Positions 7,304 to 13,837 of a stretch of DNA of 14,989 nt are shown here, piece by piece. Made by a program: the position numbers and the translations under genes. Within the stretch, counting starts at the first letter, position 1, and each line of letters opens with the position of its first letter. This DNA is from Gammaproteobacteria bacterium (GTDB taxonomy: Bacteria; Pseudomonadota; Gammaproteobacteria; UBA6429; Thiohalophilaceae), in the NCBI GenBank assembly GCA_003233255.1, contig QILH01000298.1, positions 1-14,989 of the forward strand, read 5' to 3'. A model generated the notes under the pieces. That model made no database searches and had not been told where the DNA came from. It saw only the letters and a program-made list of their open reading frames with translations.

Positions 7304-7786
7304 ATGAAGTTTCGTATAGGCAATGGCTTTGATGCCCATCAATTTAAGCCGGGTGAAAAATTAATTCTCGGCGGCGTTGAAATCCCCCATCATTCCGGAA
7401 TGGAAGCCCACTCAGATGGCGATGTGGTGTTGCATGCACTATGCGATTCGATTCTCGGCGCTTTAGCGAAAGGTGATATTGGCCAGCATTTTCCGGATAA
7501 TTCAGAAAAATTTGCAGGCATTGATAGCCGCATTTTATTACGACAGGTTTATCAAATCATGGCGGACGAGAATTATGTTATCGGTAATGTTGATATTACG
7601 ATCATCGCCCAGACCCCAAAGCTGGCAACGTATATTGAAGGTATGTGCGAAATCATCGCAGAGGATTTACAGGTCAATAAATCAGCGATCAGCGTAAAGG
7701 CCACGACGACCGAAAAAATGGGCTTTACCGGGCGCGAAGAAGGCATCGCGGTGATGAGCTCGGTGTTGCTCAATTCAAAAAATTAG
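7304..7786 (+). CDS. ispF: 2-C-methyl-D-erythritol 2,4-cyclodiphosphate synthase
   Basis: IspF, 160 residues, cyclises CDP-ME-2-phosphate to the 2,4-cyclodiphosphate with release of CMP, two steps after IspD. It works as a trimer in the cytosol. The zinc ligands are seen as Asp10 and His12 in RIGNGFDAHQF and His44 in SDGDVVLHALCD. The C-terminal part has the conserved VSVKATTTEKMGFTGREEGIA stretch, which includes the Thr and Glu that hold CDP and the second metal. The ATG at 7304 has a usable Shine-Dalgarno (TAAGG about 9 bases upstream) and gives a standard N-terminus. Length is typical of the family. It follows ispD after the repeat element and runs into truD with 8 bases between its stop and the likely truD start. 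Identification is secure. Confidence 0.97.
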   Translation: MKFRIGNGFDAHQFKPGEKLILGGVEIPHHSGMEAHSDGDVVLHALCDSILGALAKGDIGQHFPDNSEKFAGIDSRILLRQVYQIMADENYVIGNVDITIIAQTPKLATYIEGMCEIIAEDLQVNKSAISVKATTTEKMGFTGREEGIAVMSSVLLNSKN

Positions 7787-7794
7787 TTTTATTT

Positions 7795-8835
7795 TTGTCG
7801 TCATTATTTCAACAGTTGTTTCCAGCCGCATACTCTCCAGCAGTCGGTTCGGGCAAGCTTAAACAGTTTGCTGAAGATTTCATTGTAATTGAAACACTTT
7901 CCTTTCCGTTTACAGGTGAAGGTGAGCATGGTTATTTGAAAATCAGGAAAACCGGGCAGAATACTCAGTGGGTGTGCCAGCGGCTTGCCAGGCACTTTTC
8001 GGTCAAAGAGCGTGATATCGGTTATGCGGGTTTGAAAGATCGTCATGCCGTCACCACGCAGTGGTTTAGTCTACCCTATAAAAATATTTCAGACGAAAAA
8101 ATAGCGGCGTTTATAGAAGAGGGCATCGAGATACTGGAATGGCAACGTCATTCCGGCAAACTGCGCAAAGGCGCGATCAAATATAACCAGTTTGAGATTA
8201 CACTGCGCGATGTGAAGCTTGATTCCGATGAACTGGCCGAGCGGTTAATATTAATTAAGCAACAGGGCGTGCCCAATTATTTCGATGACCAACGTTTTGG
8301 ACGCCAGCGGCAGAATCTAACCGCGTTTAACGATATGGTCGAAGGGAAGTTTAAACCCAAACGGCATAAACAACGAATCTATATCTCGGCTGCACGTTCC
8401 TGGTTGTTTAATCAGGTGTTAGCAAAAAGAGTAGAACAAAACAACTGGGCTACTGGTATTGCTGGTGATGTATATCAACTAGACGGCAGCAAAAAAGTGT
8501 TTGCAACGGATGTGCTGGATGATGAGATTTGCCAGCGATTAATGGAAAACGATATCCATCCTACTGCGCCGTTATGGGGGGTAGGGGATTTAATGACGGC
8601 ACTGGATGCACAAAACTTTGAGACAACGGTTTTGCAAGATTGGCAAGGATGGTGTAACCAATTAGAACAGGCGGGGTTAAAACAACAACGTCGAGCAACA
8701 CGGGTGATACCGATTGAGTTTGAGTATGATTATAATCAGGATCAAAAACGGCTTACGTTAAGCTTTAAACTCCCCAGCGGGGCCTATGCGACCAATCTGG
8801 TTGGTGAAATTATAGTTCTGGATAGCAAGCTGTAG
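7795..8835 (+). CDS. truD: tRNA pseudouridine(13) synthase
   Basis: TruD, 346 residues if it starts at TTG 7795, isomerises U13 of tRNA-Glu to pseudouridine. Motifs in order are AEDFIVIE near residue 26, GYAGLKDRHAVTTQW (77-90) with catalytic Asp82, SGKLRKGAIKYNQFEI, VPNYFDDQRFGRQ and the SAARSWLFNQ block at the edge of the TRUD insertion domain. LPSGAYATNLVGEII closes the fold. These match E. coli TruD throughout. No ATG or GTG occurs in the first ~175 codons of the frame, so a TTG start is needed: 7795 or the next one at 7816. No clear Shine-Dalgarno is seen. Coupling to the ispF stop 8 bases upstream would explain how it is translated. The gene ends just before an inverted repeat and converges with the chemoreceptor gene. 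Confidence 0.92.
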   Translation: MSSLFQQLFPAAYSPAVGSGKLKQFAEDFIVIETLSFPFTGEGEHGYLKIRKTGQNTQWVCQRLARHFSVKERDIGYAGLKDRHAVTTQWFSLPYKNISDEKIAAFIEEGIEILEWQRHSGKLRKGAIKYNQFEITLRDVKLDSDELAERLILIKQQGVPNYFDDQRFGRQRQNLTAFNDMVEGKFKPKRHKQRIYISAARSWLFNQVLAKRVEQNNWATGIAGDVYQLDGSKKVFATDVLDDEICQRLMENDIHPTAPLWGVGDLMTALDAQNFETTVLQDWQGWCNQLEQAGLKQQRRATRVIPIEFEYDYNQDQKRLTLSFKLPSGAYATNLVGEIIVLDSKL

Positions 8836-8848
8836 ATTTAACTCTCAA

Positions 8849-8938
8849 CTCTCATTCTGAGCGAAGCGAAGAATCTTTGTGCGTTGTGTTGTGTGAACTT
8901 TAACGTTGTAGGATCCTTTGCTTCGCTCAAGATGACAG
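8849..8938. repeat. Imperfect 29-base inverted repeat between truD and the chemoreceptor gene
   Basis: The left arm at 8849-8877 (core CATTCTGAGCGAAGCGAAG) and the right arm at 8910-8938 (core CTTTGCTTCGCTCAAGATGA) are inverted copies matching at 23 of 29 positions by hand count. A spacer of 32 bases separates them. The arm sequence resembles, from memory, a widely dispersed bacterial palindromic repeat that begins TGTCATTCTGAGCGAAGCGAAGAAT. It sits in the 143-base gap between two convergent stop codons. A fold of this size would act for either strand and could end or protect both transcripts. It could also be a non-autonomous mobile remnant. No transposase is nearby. Confidence 0.75.
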
Positions 8939-8978
8939 GCGGAACAGCGATGAAATAATTTTATATTATAAAAACATC

Positions 8979-10190
8979 TTAAGCTGAAATCGTAAATTGA
9001 TTGATCAATGAGTCGAGTTGTGTGGATAATTTTGATAGCTCCGTGCTCGCGGCGGTAGTTTGATCGGCCGCCCCTGCGGTGTCATGCGAAAGCTGGCTGA
9101 TATTGACGATGTTTTTATTCATCTCCTCAGCCACGGAGGTTTGTTCTTCTGCGGCACTGGCAATCATTGCGTTCATTTCATTGATGGTCGCGACTGCGGT
9201 AGTAATTGCCTCTAATGAGGTGGCGGCTTCTTTGGCCTGTTCAACACCGGCCTGTGCCGAGGTGCGCCCCTGTTCCATTGCCTCGACCGCATTGCGCGCA
9301 CCGCTTTGTAAGCGTTCGATCATTTCCTGAATTTCCTGCGTCGAGGTTTGAGTACGACTGGCCAGAGTTCGGACTTCATCGGCAACTACGGCAAAACCGC
9401 GACCTTGTTCACCAGCTCGGGCTGCCTCAATCGCAGCGTTCAATGCAAGCAGGTTGGTTTGTTCGGCAATGCCCTTGATCACGTCTAAAACGCTGCCAAT
9501 GTTTTCACTGTCTTTATCGAGTTGGTGAATGGCTTCTGCAGTGTGTTCAACGTTGTCGGCTAATTGTTGTATCGCTTGTGAGGTTTGCATAACAATGGTT
9601 TTACCCTCTTTTGCTTCGCTATCAGCGTTGTTGGCGGCTTCAGCCGCAGAGGAGGCATTGTTGGCCACTTCCTGCACCGTGGCGGCCATCTCATTCATTG
9701 CGGTGGCGACCTGTTCAGTTTCACTGGACTGCTTGGAAATGTTGTGACTGGCATTACGTGCCACCGTATCCATTTCTTCTGAGGCGGCGGCGAGTTGTCC
9801 GGTTGCGCTGACAATTTGCTGGATCAAGGCTTCAAATTTTTCGACCATTAGATTAAACGACTCGGCGACATGCTGCATTTCGTCGCGGCTATTATTGTCC
9901 ATTCTTATGGTCATATCGCCGCCGCTCATAGTGTCGAGTGCATATTGTAGAGACTGATAGTTATCACTGATGGTGGCGTTATAGGCTAATACGGTATAAA
10001 CAAATAAAATCAGAGCGCCCCCGGTGATGGCCAGCAGGGTGATTTTCATTGTGGCTTCTTCAACGCCCATGATCGCAATCCAGCCCAGGATGGCCATCGG
10101 CGCAAGACTCATTATGGCCAGAAGGGCTATTTTTGCGGTACTGGGTAGCCGATTCAATATGGCGGCGGCTGGGGCGTAGGCGGGGTTCAT
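8979..10190 (-). CDS. Methyl-accepting chemotaxis protein with membrane hairpin and no periplasmic domain
   Basis: This 403-residue chemoreceptor would signal to CheA/CheW. Two membrane helices at about 21-43 and 50-70 are joined by only about 6 residues (VEEATMK), so there is no periplasmic sensor domain. A HAMP-like segment follows (about 71-125, with DTMSGGDMTIRM), then a long coiled-coil signalling domain. The conserved hairpin tip is at about 239-275 (IAEQTNLLALNAAIEAARAG, then QGRGFAVVADEVR). Likely methylation regions with Glu/Gln pairs lie on both flanks, such as AASEEM and AAEEQTS. No CheR-docking pentapeptide is seen at the C-terminus. The gene has a strong Shine-Dalgarno, AAGGAG 7 bases before the ATG, and a sigma-28-like promoter upstream. 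It converges with truD and lies 110 bases downstream of the Smr gene. Family is certain; the stimulus is unknown and no specific receptor name is justified. Confidence 0.95.
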   Translation of the reverse strand: MNPAYAPAAAILNRLPSTAKIALLAIMSLAPMAILGWIAIMGVEEATMKITLLAITGGALILFVYTVLAYNATISDNYQSLQYALDTMSGGDMTIRMDNNSRDEMQHVAESFNLMVEKFEALIQQIVSATGQLAAASEEMDTVARNASHNISKQSSETEQVATAMNEMAATVQEVANNASSAAEAANNADSEAKEGKTIVMQTSQAIQQLADNVEHTAEAIHQLDKDSENIGSVLDVIKGIAEQTNLLALNAAIEAARAGEQGRGFAVVADEVRTLASRTQTSTQEIQEMIERLQSGARNAVEAMEQGRTSAQAGVEQAKEAATSLEAITTAVATINEMNAMIASAAEEQTSVAEEMNKNIVNISQLSHDTAGAADQTTAASTELSKLSTQLDSLINQFTISA

Positions 10191-10196
10191 AAAATT

Positions 10197-10204
10197 CTCC
10201 TTAT
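10197..10204 (-). promoter_or_regulatory. Strong ribosome binding site of the chemoreceptor gene
   Basis: Read on the minus strand, ATAAGGAG precedes the ATG at 10190 by 6 bases. It is the best Shine-Dalgarno in the window and fixes the start codon. Most genes of the + strand blocks rely on weak sites and coupling instead, so this gene appears to be translated independently and well. Confidence 0.8.
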
Positions 10205-10239
10205 TGTCAGCACCGTGCCGTTCAATATTATGTTGAGAG

Positions 10240-10267
10240 ATATCGGAAAATTACCCGGATTACTTTA
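10240..10267 (-). promoter_or_regulatory. Sigma-28 (FliA)-like promoter for the chemoreceptor gene
   Basis: On the minus strand TAAAGTAA (10267-10260), 12 bases, then TCCGATAT (10247-10240). The enterobacterial sigma-28 consensus is TAAAGTTT, 11 bases, GCCGATAA, so each half matches 6 of 8 with the spacer one longer. It lies about 50 bases before the ATG, in the gap between the Smr gene stop and the receptor start. Chemoreceptor genes are classic FliA targets, so motif and gene fit each other. The one-base longer spacer is the main weakness. Confidence 0.5.
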
Positions 10268-10300
10268 ATTCGCGTTAATGACCGAAAAAATATATGGGAA

Positions 10301-10849
10301 TTAAATGCGCTTGAGCAATACATAGAGCGCGCCATTCCCGCCATCAAAGGGGCGGGCTGAGCAAAAAGCAAGCACATTATCCCACTGGCGTAACCATTTA
10401 TTGACCCGGTTTTTTAACACCGGAATCTGATTCTTTGAGCTGAGCCCTTTGCCGTGAATGACGCGAATACAGCGTATATGCTGGCGTTGGCAGCGGACGA
10501 TGAAGTCCATCAATTCAGCATGAGCCTGATCCGATGTCAGTCGATGTAGATCCAGCTCGGCTTCAATGCTCAGCTGACCGCGCCGGAGTTTTTTCATCAC
10601 GCTTTGCTGCACGCCTGGCAGGGAATAAATAAGTTCATCCCCCTGTTCCAGATTTACATCAAATGGGGCGGGATCAAGGGTTTCAGTAATGACGAGCTGT
10701 TCATCTTTCAGGCGTTGTACCGGAATGGGTTTGATGCGGCTGCGGTAGGGTTTTACCGTCGTTGTTTTTAAACGGCGAGTCCCCTTGACGGCATCCCGGA
10801 ACAGGTGGGTATCGTCTTTTTCCGGATCACTGTCTTTTTGGTCGGCCAT
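10301..10849 (-). CDS. Smr-domain protein, probable endonuclease of the SmrA/SmrB group
   Basis: This 182-residue protein has an N-terminal charged segment (1-50) with LFRDAVKGTRRLK, as in enterobacterial SmrA and SmrB. A linker is followed by an Smr domain from about 96 to 181. The domain shows LDLHRLT (99-105), IRVIHGKGL (128-136) and the closing GGNGALYVLLKR (170-181). SmrB of E. coli cuts mRNA at collided ribosomes, and its DLH and HGxG motifs are both present here. The second half (HGKG to FCSARPFDGG) reads closer to SmrA, which to my memory lacks DLH. The gene therefore cannot be named confidently. A possible -10 TATACT (10889-10894 on the minus strand) lies upstream, and no clear Shine-Dalgarno is seen. 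It is divergent from surE and upstream of the chemoreceptor on the same strand. Membership of the Smr family is firm; substrate is inferred. Confidence 0.85.
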   Translation of the reverse strand: MADQKDSDPEKDDTHLFRDAVKGTRRLKTTTVKPYRSRIKPIPVQRLKDEQLVITETLDPAPFDVNLEQGDELIYSLPGVQQSVMKKLRRGQLSIEAELDLHRLTSDQAHAELMDFIVRCQRQHIRCIRVIHGKGLSSKNQIPVLKNRVNKWLRQWDNVLAFCSARPFDGGNGALYVLLKRI

Positions 10850-10902
10850 GTAATGTATTTATCGTGAGTGTGTTCAGCTGATATTTCCAGTATATTACCC
10901 TA

Positions 10903-10931
10903 TTGATGTAATGAGCAGTCCAATTGATACT
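10903..10931 (+). promoter_or_regulatory. Weak sigma-70-like promoter candidate for surE
   Basis: TTGATG (10903-10908), 17 bases, GATACT (10926-10931); each hexamer matches consensus at 4 of 6. It sits in the 119-base divergent gap between the Smr gene and surE, and would start a transcript roughly 30 bases before the surE ATG. Position is sensible but the match is weak. Confidence 0.3.
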
Positions 10932-10968
10932 GGATGGCCTCAAGCAGTAGACGGTGGTTAATAGATTG

Positions 10969-11721
10969 ATGCATATTTTACTTAGCAACGATGATGGTTT
11001 TGAAGCCACAGGTATTCGTTGCATGGCCGATGCCTTACAAGCCATTGCCGAGGTGACCCTGGTGGCGCCGGATAGAAACCGCAGCGGAGCCAGCAATTCT
11101 TTAACGCTCGATGATCCGATTCGTGCGACCGCCATTACGGATTCAATTTTTAAAGTCGATGGGACACCAACCGATTGTGTGCATCTGGCGATTACCGGTT
11201 TACTGGCTAAAGAGCCGGATATTGTGGTGTCAGGCATCAATGCCGGGGCGAATTTGGGCGATGATGTACTGTATTCTGGAACCGTGGCCGCGGCGATGGA
11301 AGGGCGTTTTCTGGGGCTACCGGCAATTGCGGTCTCGCTGGTCGGTTCCCAACTGAGGCATTACGAAACGGCGGCTCAAGTCGTTGTGGGTTTGTTAAAT
11401 GACCTTGCCAATGCGCCTTTACCCTCCGATACCATACTCAATATCAATGTCCCGGATCTGCCGAAAGATGAAATAGTCGGTATTAAGACCACGCGTCTGG
11501 GGCACCGGCATAAATCAGAGCCGGTGATACGCGATAAAGATCCGCGGGGTCGCGATCTGTTTTGGGTCGGGCCGCCTGGCGAAGAGAAAGAGGACGGTCC
11601 CGGAACCGATTTTGATGCGGTTCGTAATGGTTATGTCTCGGTCACCCCCTTGCATGTGGATTTAACCCGCCATTCCGCTATTCCTGAGCTCACTAAATGG
11701 CTACAGGAAATTCAATCATGA
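10969..11721 (+). CDS. surE: 5'/3'-nucleotidase (survival protein SurE)
   Basis: SurE, 250 residues, is a metal-dependent phosphatase of nucleoside 5'- and 3'-monophosphates, also active on short polyphosphate in E. coli. Its gene is tied to stationary-phase survival. Metal ligands are Asp8 and Asp9 in LLSNDDG, Ser39 in RNRSGASNS and Asn91 in VSGINAGANLGDD. Further family blocks are GTPTDCVHLA, YSGTVAAAMEGR and the C-terminal GYVSVTPLHVDLT. ATG 10969 is chosen because it puts the ligands at the family positions 8, 9 and 39. GTG 10954 and TTG 10966 are in-frame alternatives that would only add a few residues. A weak GGTGG lies 11 bases upstream. The stop overlaps the pcm start as ATGA. The gene opens the surE-pcm-yqaA-nlpD-rpoS block and is divergent from the Smr gene. 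Confidence 0.96.
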   Translation: MHILLSNDDGFEATGIRCMADALQAIAEVTLVAPDRNRSGASNSLTLDDPIRATAITDSIFKVDGTPTDCVHLAITGLLAKEPDIVVSGINAGANLGDDVLYSGTVAAAMEGRFLGLPAIAVSLVGSQLRHYETAAQVVVGLLNDLANAPLPSDTILNINVPDLPKDEIVGIKTTRLGHRHKSEPVIRDKDPRGRDLFWVGPPGEEKEDGPGTDFDAVRNGYVSVTPLHVDLTRHSAIPELTKWLQEIQS

Positions 11722-12389
11722 ACAACCGCAACGGAATTGGAATGACCTCACAACGAACGCGTGATCGTCTGGTAGCTCGCCTCGAACAAGAGGGGATTCA
11801 CGATCCGCGAGTGCTTGAGGTCATTCGCAATACGCCAAGACATCTGTTTATGGACGAGGCGATGGCCAGCCGCGCCTACGAAGATACCGCGCTGCCCATC
11901 GGCCACGGTCAGACCATTTCGCAGCCGTATATCGTGGCCAGAATGACCGAGGCCCTGTTGCAGCCGGTGATCCCCAGCAAGGTACTTGAGATCGGTACCG
12001 GTTCAGGTTATCAAACCGCTGTGCTGTCACAATTGATTGATCAGGTATACAGCGTCGAGCGTATCGAACATTTATTAAATCAATCCCGCCAGCGACTGAT
12101 GAAACTGAATATGCGCAACACCCATCTAAAAGTAGCGGATGGATACGCAGGCTGGCGACAGTATGCGCCCTACGATGCCATTATTGTTACGGCGGCTCCG
12201 ACCACGATTCCCAATGATTTAATTCAACAACTGGCCTTTGGTGGCCGAATGATCGTGCCGGTGGGTGAAGCAAATCAGCAACGCTTAATGGTGATTACGC
12301 GAGATGAAGAGGGTGTCACTGAGCAGGAACTGGAGTGGGTTAGTTTTGTACCCATGGTCAAAGGCCAGCACCTGGGACATTCAAACTAG
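11718..12389 (+). CDS. pcm: Protein-L-isoaspartate(D-aspartate) O-methyltransferase
   Basis: Pcm, 223 residues from ATG 11718, methylates isoaspartyl residues formed by protein ageing, using S-adenosylmethionine, so that they can be repaired. The family signature is ALPIGHGQTISQPYIVARMTE, followed by the SAM-binding motif VLEIGTGSGYQTAVL. Motif VYSVERIE and the post-II motif YDAIIVTAAP come next, then GGRMIVPVGE and the C-terminal FVPMVKGQ. ATG 11718 overlaps the surE stop (ATGA) and has AGGA 9 bases upstream, so coupled translation is likely. ATG 11742 (MTSQRTRDRL) is the alternative and would match the Pseudomonas protein start as I recall it, giving 215 residues. Operonic pairing with surE upstream of rpoS is conserved in Gammaproteobacteria. 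Family is certain; only the exact start is open. Confidence 0.95.
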   Translation: MNNRNGIGMTSQRTRDRLVARLEQEGIHDPRVLEVIRNTPRHLFMDEAMASRAYEDTALPIGHGQTISQPYIVARMTEALLQPVIPSKVLEIGTGSGYQTAVLSQLIDQVYSVERIEHLLNQSRQRLMKLNMRNTHLKVADGYAGWRQYAPYDAIIVTAAPTTIPNDLIQQLAFGGRMIVPVGEANQQRLMVITRDEEGVTEQELEWVSFVPMVKGQHLGHSN

Positions 12390-12400
12390 GTATTTTGGCA

Positions 12401-12994
12401 ATGAAAATTTTTCAATCCATGTTTGATATCGCCATGCGCTGGTCGCGCCATCGTCATGCACCGGCCTATCTGGGCGGATTAAGTTTTGTTGAGTCCTGTG
12501 TTTTACCCTTTCCGCCACCGGATGTCATGCTGGCTCCGATGTCACTGGCCAAACCGGACAAGGCGTGGTTTTTTGCCGGCATTACCACGATTCTATCGGT
12601 GTTGGGTGGCTTGCTCGGCTATCTTATTGGCGCCACCTTATTTTCGGCTATGGAACCTCTGTTGCATGAATATGGGTATTGGGACAAATACCTGTTCGCC
12701 GTCGAAGCGTTTAAGGAATATGGGCCCTGGGCAGTCTTCATTGCCGGTTTTTCACCTATCCCGTATAAAATTTTCACCATATCAGCCGGCGCCTTGAGCA
12801 TGGCGCTGCTGCCCTTTATATTGGCCTCGTTGGTTGGACGCGGTGCGCGCTTTTTTCTGGTGGCCGGACTCATGCGTTGGGGTGGTGAAAAAATGGAACA
12901 CAAGCTTAAACAATATATCGACTGGTTAGGATGGCTTGTGATCGCAGGAGTGATTGTTGGAATTATTGTCTATAAAACTGTCTATGCGCCGTAA
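12401..12994 (+). CDS. yqaA: YqaA-type VTT/DedA-like membrane protein
   Basis: This 197-residue protein has several hydrophobic segments and belongs to the VTT (DedA/SNARE-associated) superfamily, YqaA-like branch. Visible signs are the re-entrant-like motif SFVESCVLPFPPPDVMLAP near residues 26-44 and a membrane segment about 56-80. The second re-entrant block FIAGFSPIPYKIFTISAGAL lies near 110-130, followed by SLVGRGARFFLVAGL. A final membrane helix runs at about 175-192 (LGWLVIAGVIVGIIVYKTV). DedA relatives have been linked to undecaprenyl-phosphate or phospholipid scrambling, but the role of this branch is not established. ATG 12401 is preferred to TTG 12395. It follows pcm after 11 bases, and its last 11 bases overlap nlpD, so it is part of the same operon. 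An envelope role would fit its neighbour NlpD, but that is inference. The symbol follows the family, not a proven orthologue. Confidence 0.82.
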   Translation: MKIFQSMFDIAMRWSRHRHAPAYLGGLSFVESCVLPFPPPDVMLAPMSLAKPDKAWFFAGITTILSVLGGLLGYLIGATLFSAMEPLLHEYGYWDKYLFAVEAFKEYGPWAVFIAGFSPIPYKIFTISAGALSMALLPFILASLVGRGARFFLVAGLMRWGGEKMEHKLKQYIDWLGWLVIAGVIVGIIVYKTVYAP

Positions 12995-13817
12995 TGGAAT
13001 TTTACTTACAAGCGCAATAGTGTGTATTGCCTTGTTGGTCGGATGCACCGGTGGCCCAGCGAGTTATAGTTATTACACCGGGGTAAAAAATCCGCGTCCC
13101 AAATCGTCAAAGACGGTTGTAAAACAGCCTGACAATACGATCCCGTCTAAAAATTCGAGTTCATCACACCGAAATCATACTTATCACTATGTAAAAAAAG
13201 GTGACACGTTATATTCGATAGCCTGGCAATATGGTTACGATGCACGTGAGATAGCAGGCTGGAACCGGGTACGCTGGCCGTATACGATTTACCCAAAACA
13301 AAAATTGCGGGTAAAACCACCGGCTAAAAATAAGAAAACCGCAAAATCACCGTCAAAACGCAGTATTAAACCCAAAGCCACAAGATCAAAAAAGCCTTCG
13401 TCATCGTCAAAGTATACGTCGGCGAGTAAACAAAAATGGCGCAAGCTAAGCTGGCAGTGGCCGACGAAGGGAAAAATAATCGGAACCTTTTCGGCTCGCG
13501 ATCGTGGTAAAAAAGGTTTGGACATTGCCGGCAAAAAAGGGCAACCTGTCTATTCTGCTTCGGGAGGGCAGGTCGTTTATAGCGGCAGTGGGCTGCGCGG
13601 GTACGGAAATTTAATCATTATAAAACATAATGACACTTTTTTTAGTGCCTATGCTCACAACCATCGCTTATATGTGAAGGAACAACAAAAAGTAAAGAAA
13701 GGCCAACACATTGCGGATATGGGAAGCAGTGAGGCACAACGTGTCATGCTGCATTTTGAAGTTCGTCGTAACGGTAAACCAGTGGATCCAAAGCGATACT
13801 TACCGAAGCGACGCTAA
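12984..13817 (+). CDS. nlpD: Murein hydrolase activator lipoprotein NlpD
   Basis: NlpD, 277 residues, is an outer-membrane lipoprotein that activates the AmiC amidase at the septum to split daughter cells. A lipoprotein signal spans residues 1-20 with the lipobox LVGC, so Cys21 would be lipidated. A LysM domain at about 67-110 (YVKKGDTLYSIAWQYGYDA) binds peptidoglycan. A Lys/Ser-rich linker follows (111-150). A LytM/M23 domain at about 177-273 contains LDIAGKKGQPVYSA, GYGNLIIIKHND, SAYAHN and MLHFEVRRNGKPVDP. It is degenerate as in E. coli NlpD: the first zinc His is replaced by Lys176, and the first His of HxH by Met255, while Asp180 and His257 remain. So it should be non-catalytic. ATG 12984 is chosen for the signal peptide and overlaps the yqaA end by 11 bases. 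The rpoS promoter lies inside nlpD in E. coli; here I did not locate one. Confidence 0.95.
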   Translation: MRRNGILLTSAIVCIALLVGCTGGPASYSYYTGVKNPRPKSSKTVVKQPDNTIPSKNSSSSHRNHTYHYVKKGDTLYSIAWQYGYDAREIAGWNRVRWPYTIYPKQKLRVKPPAKNKKTAKSPSKRSIKPKATRSKKPSSSSKYTSASKQKWRKLSWQWPTKGKIIGTFSARDRGKKGLDIAGKKGQPVYSASGGQVVYSGSGLRGYGNLIIIKHNDTFFSAYAHNHRLYVKEQQKVKKGQHIADMGSSEAQRVMLHFEVRRNGKPVDPKRYLPKRR

Positions 13818-13837
13818 CCCAAGTAGGTGGATGGAGT

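Noticed and set aside
9079..9811. Several plus-strand open frames inside the chemoreceptor gene.
   Set aside because: They are antisense shadows of the Ala/Glu-rich coiled coil, with no family motif and no ribosome site.
10954..10968. Longer surE start at GTG 10954.
   Set aside because: It adds five residues before the conserved N-terminus. The ATG at 10969 puts the metal ligands at the family positions 8, 9 and 39.
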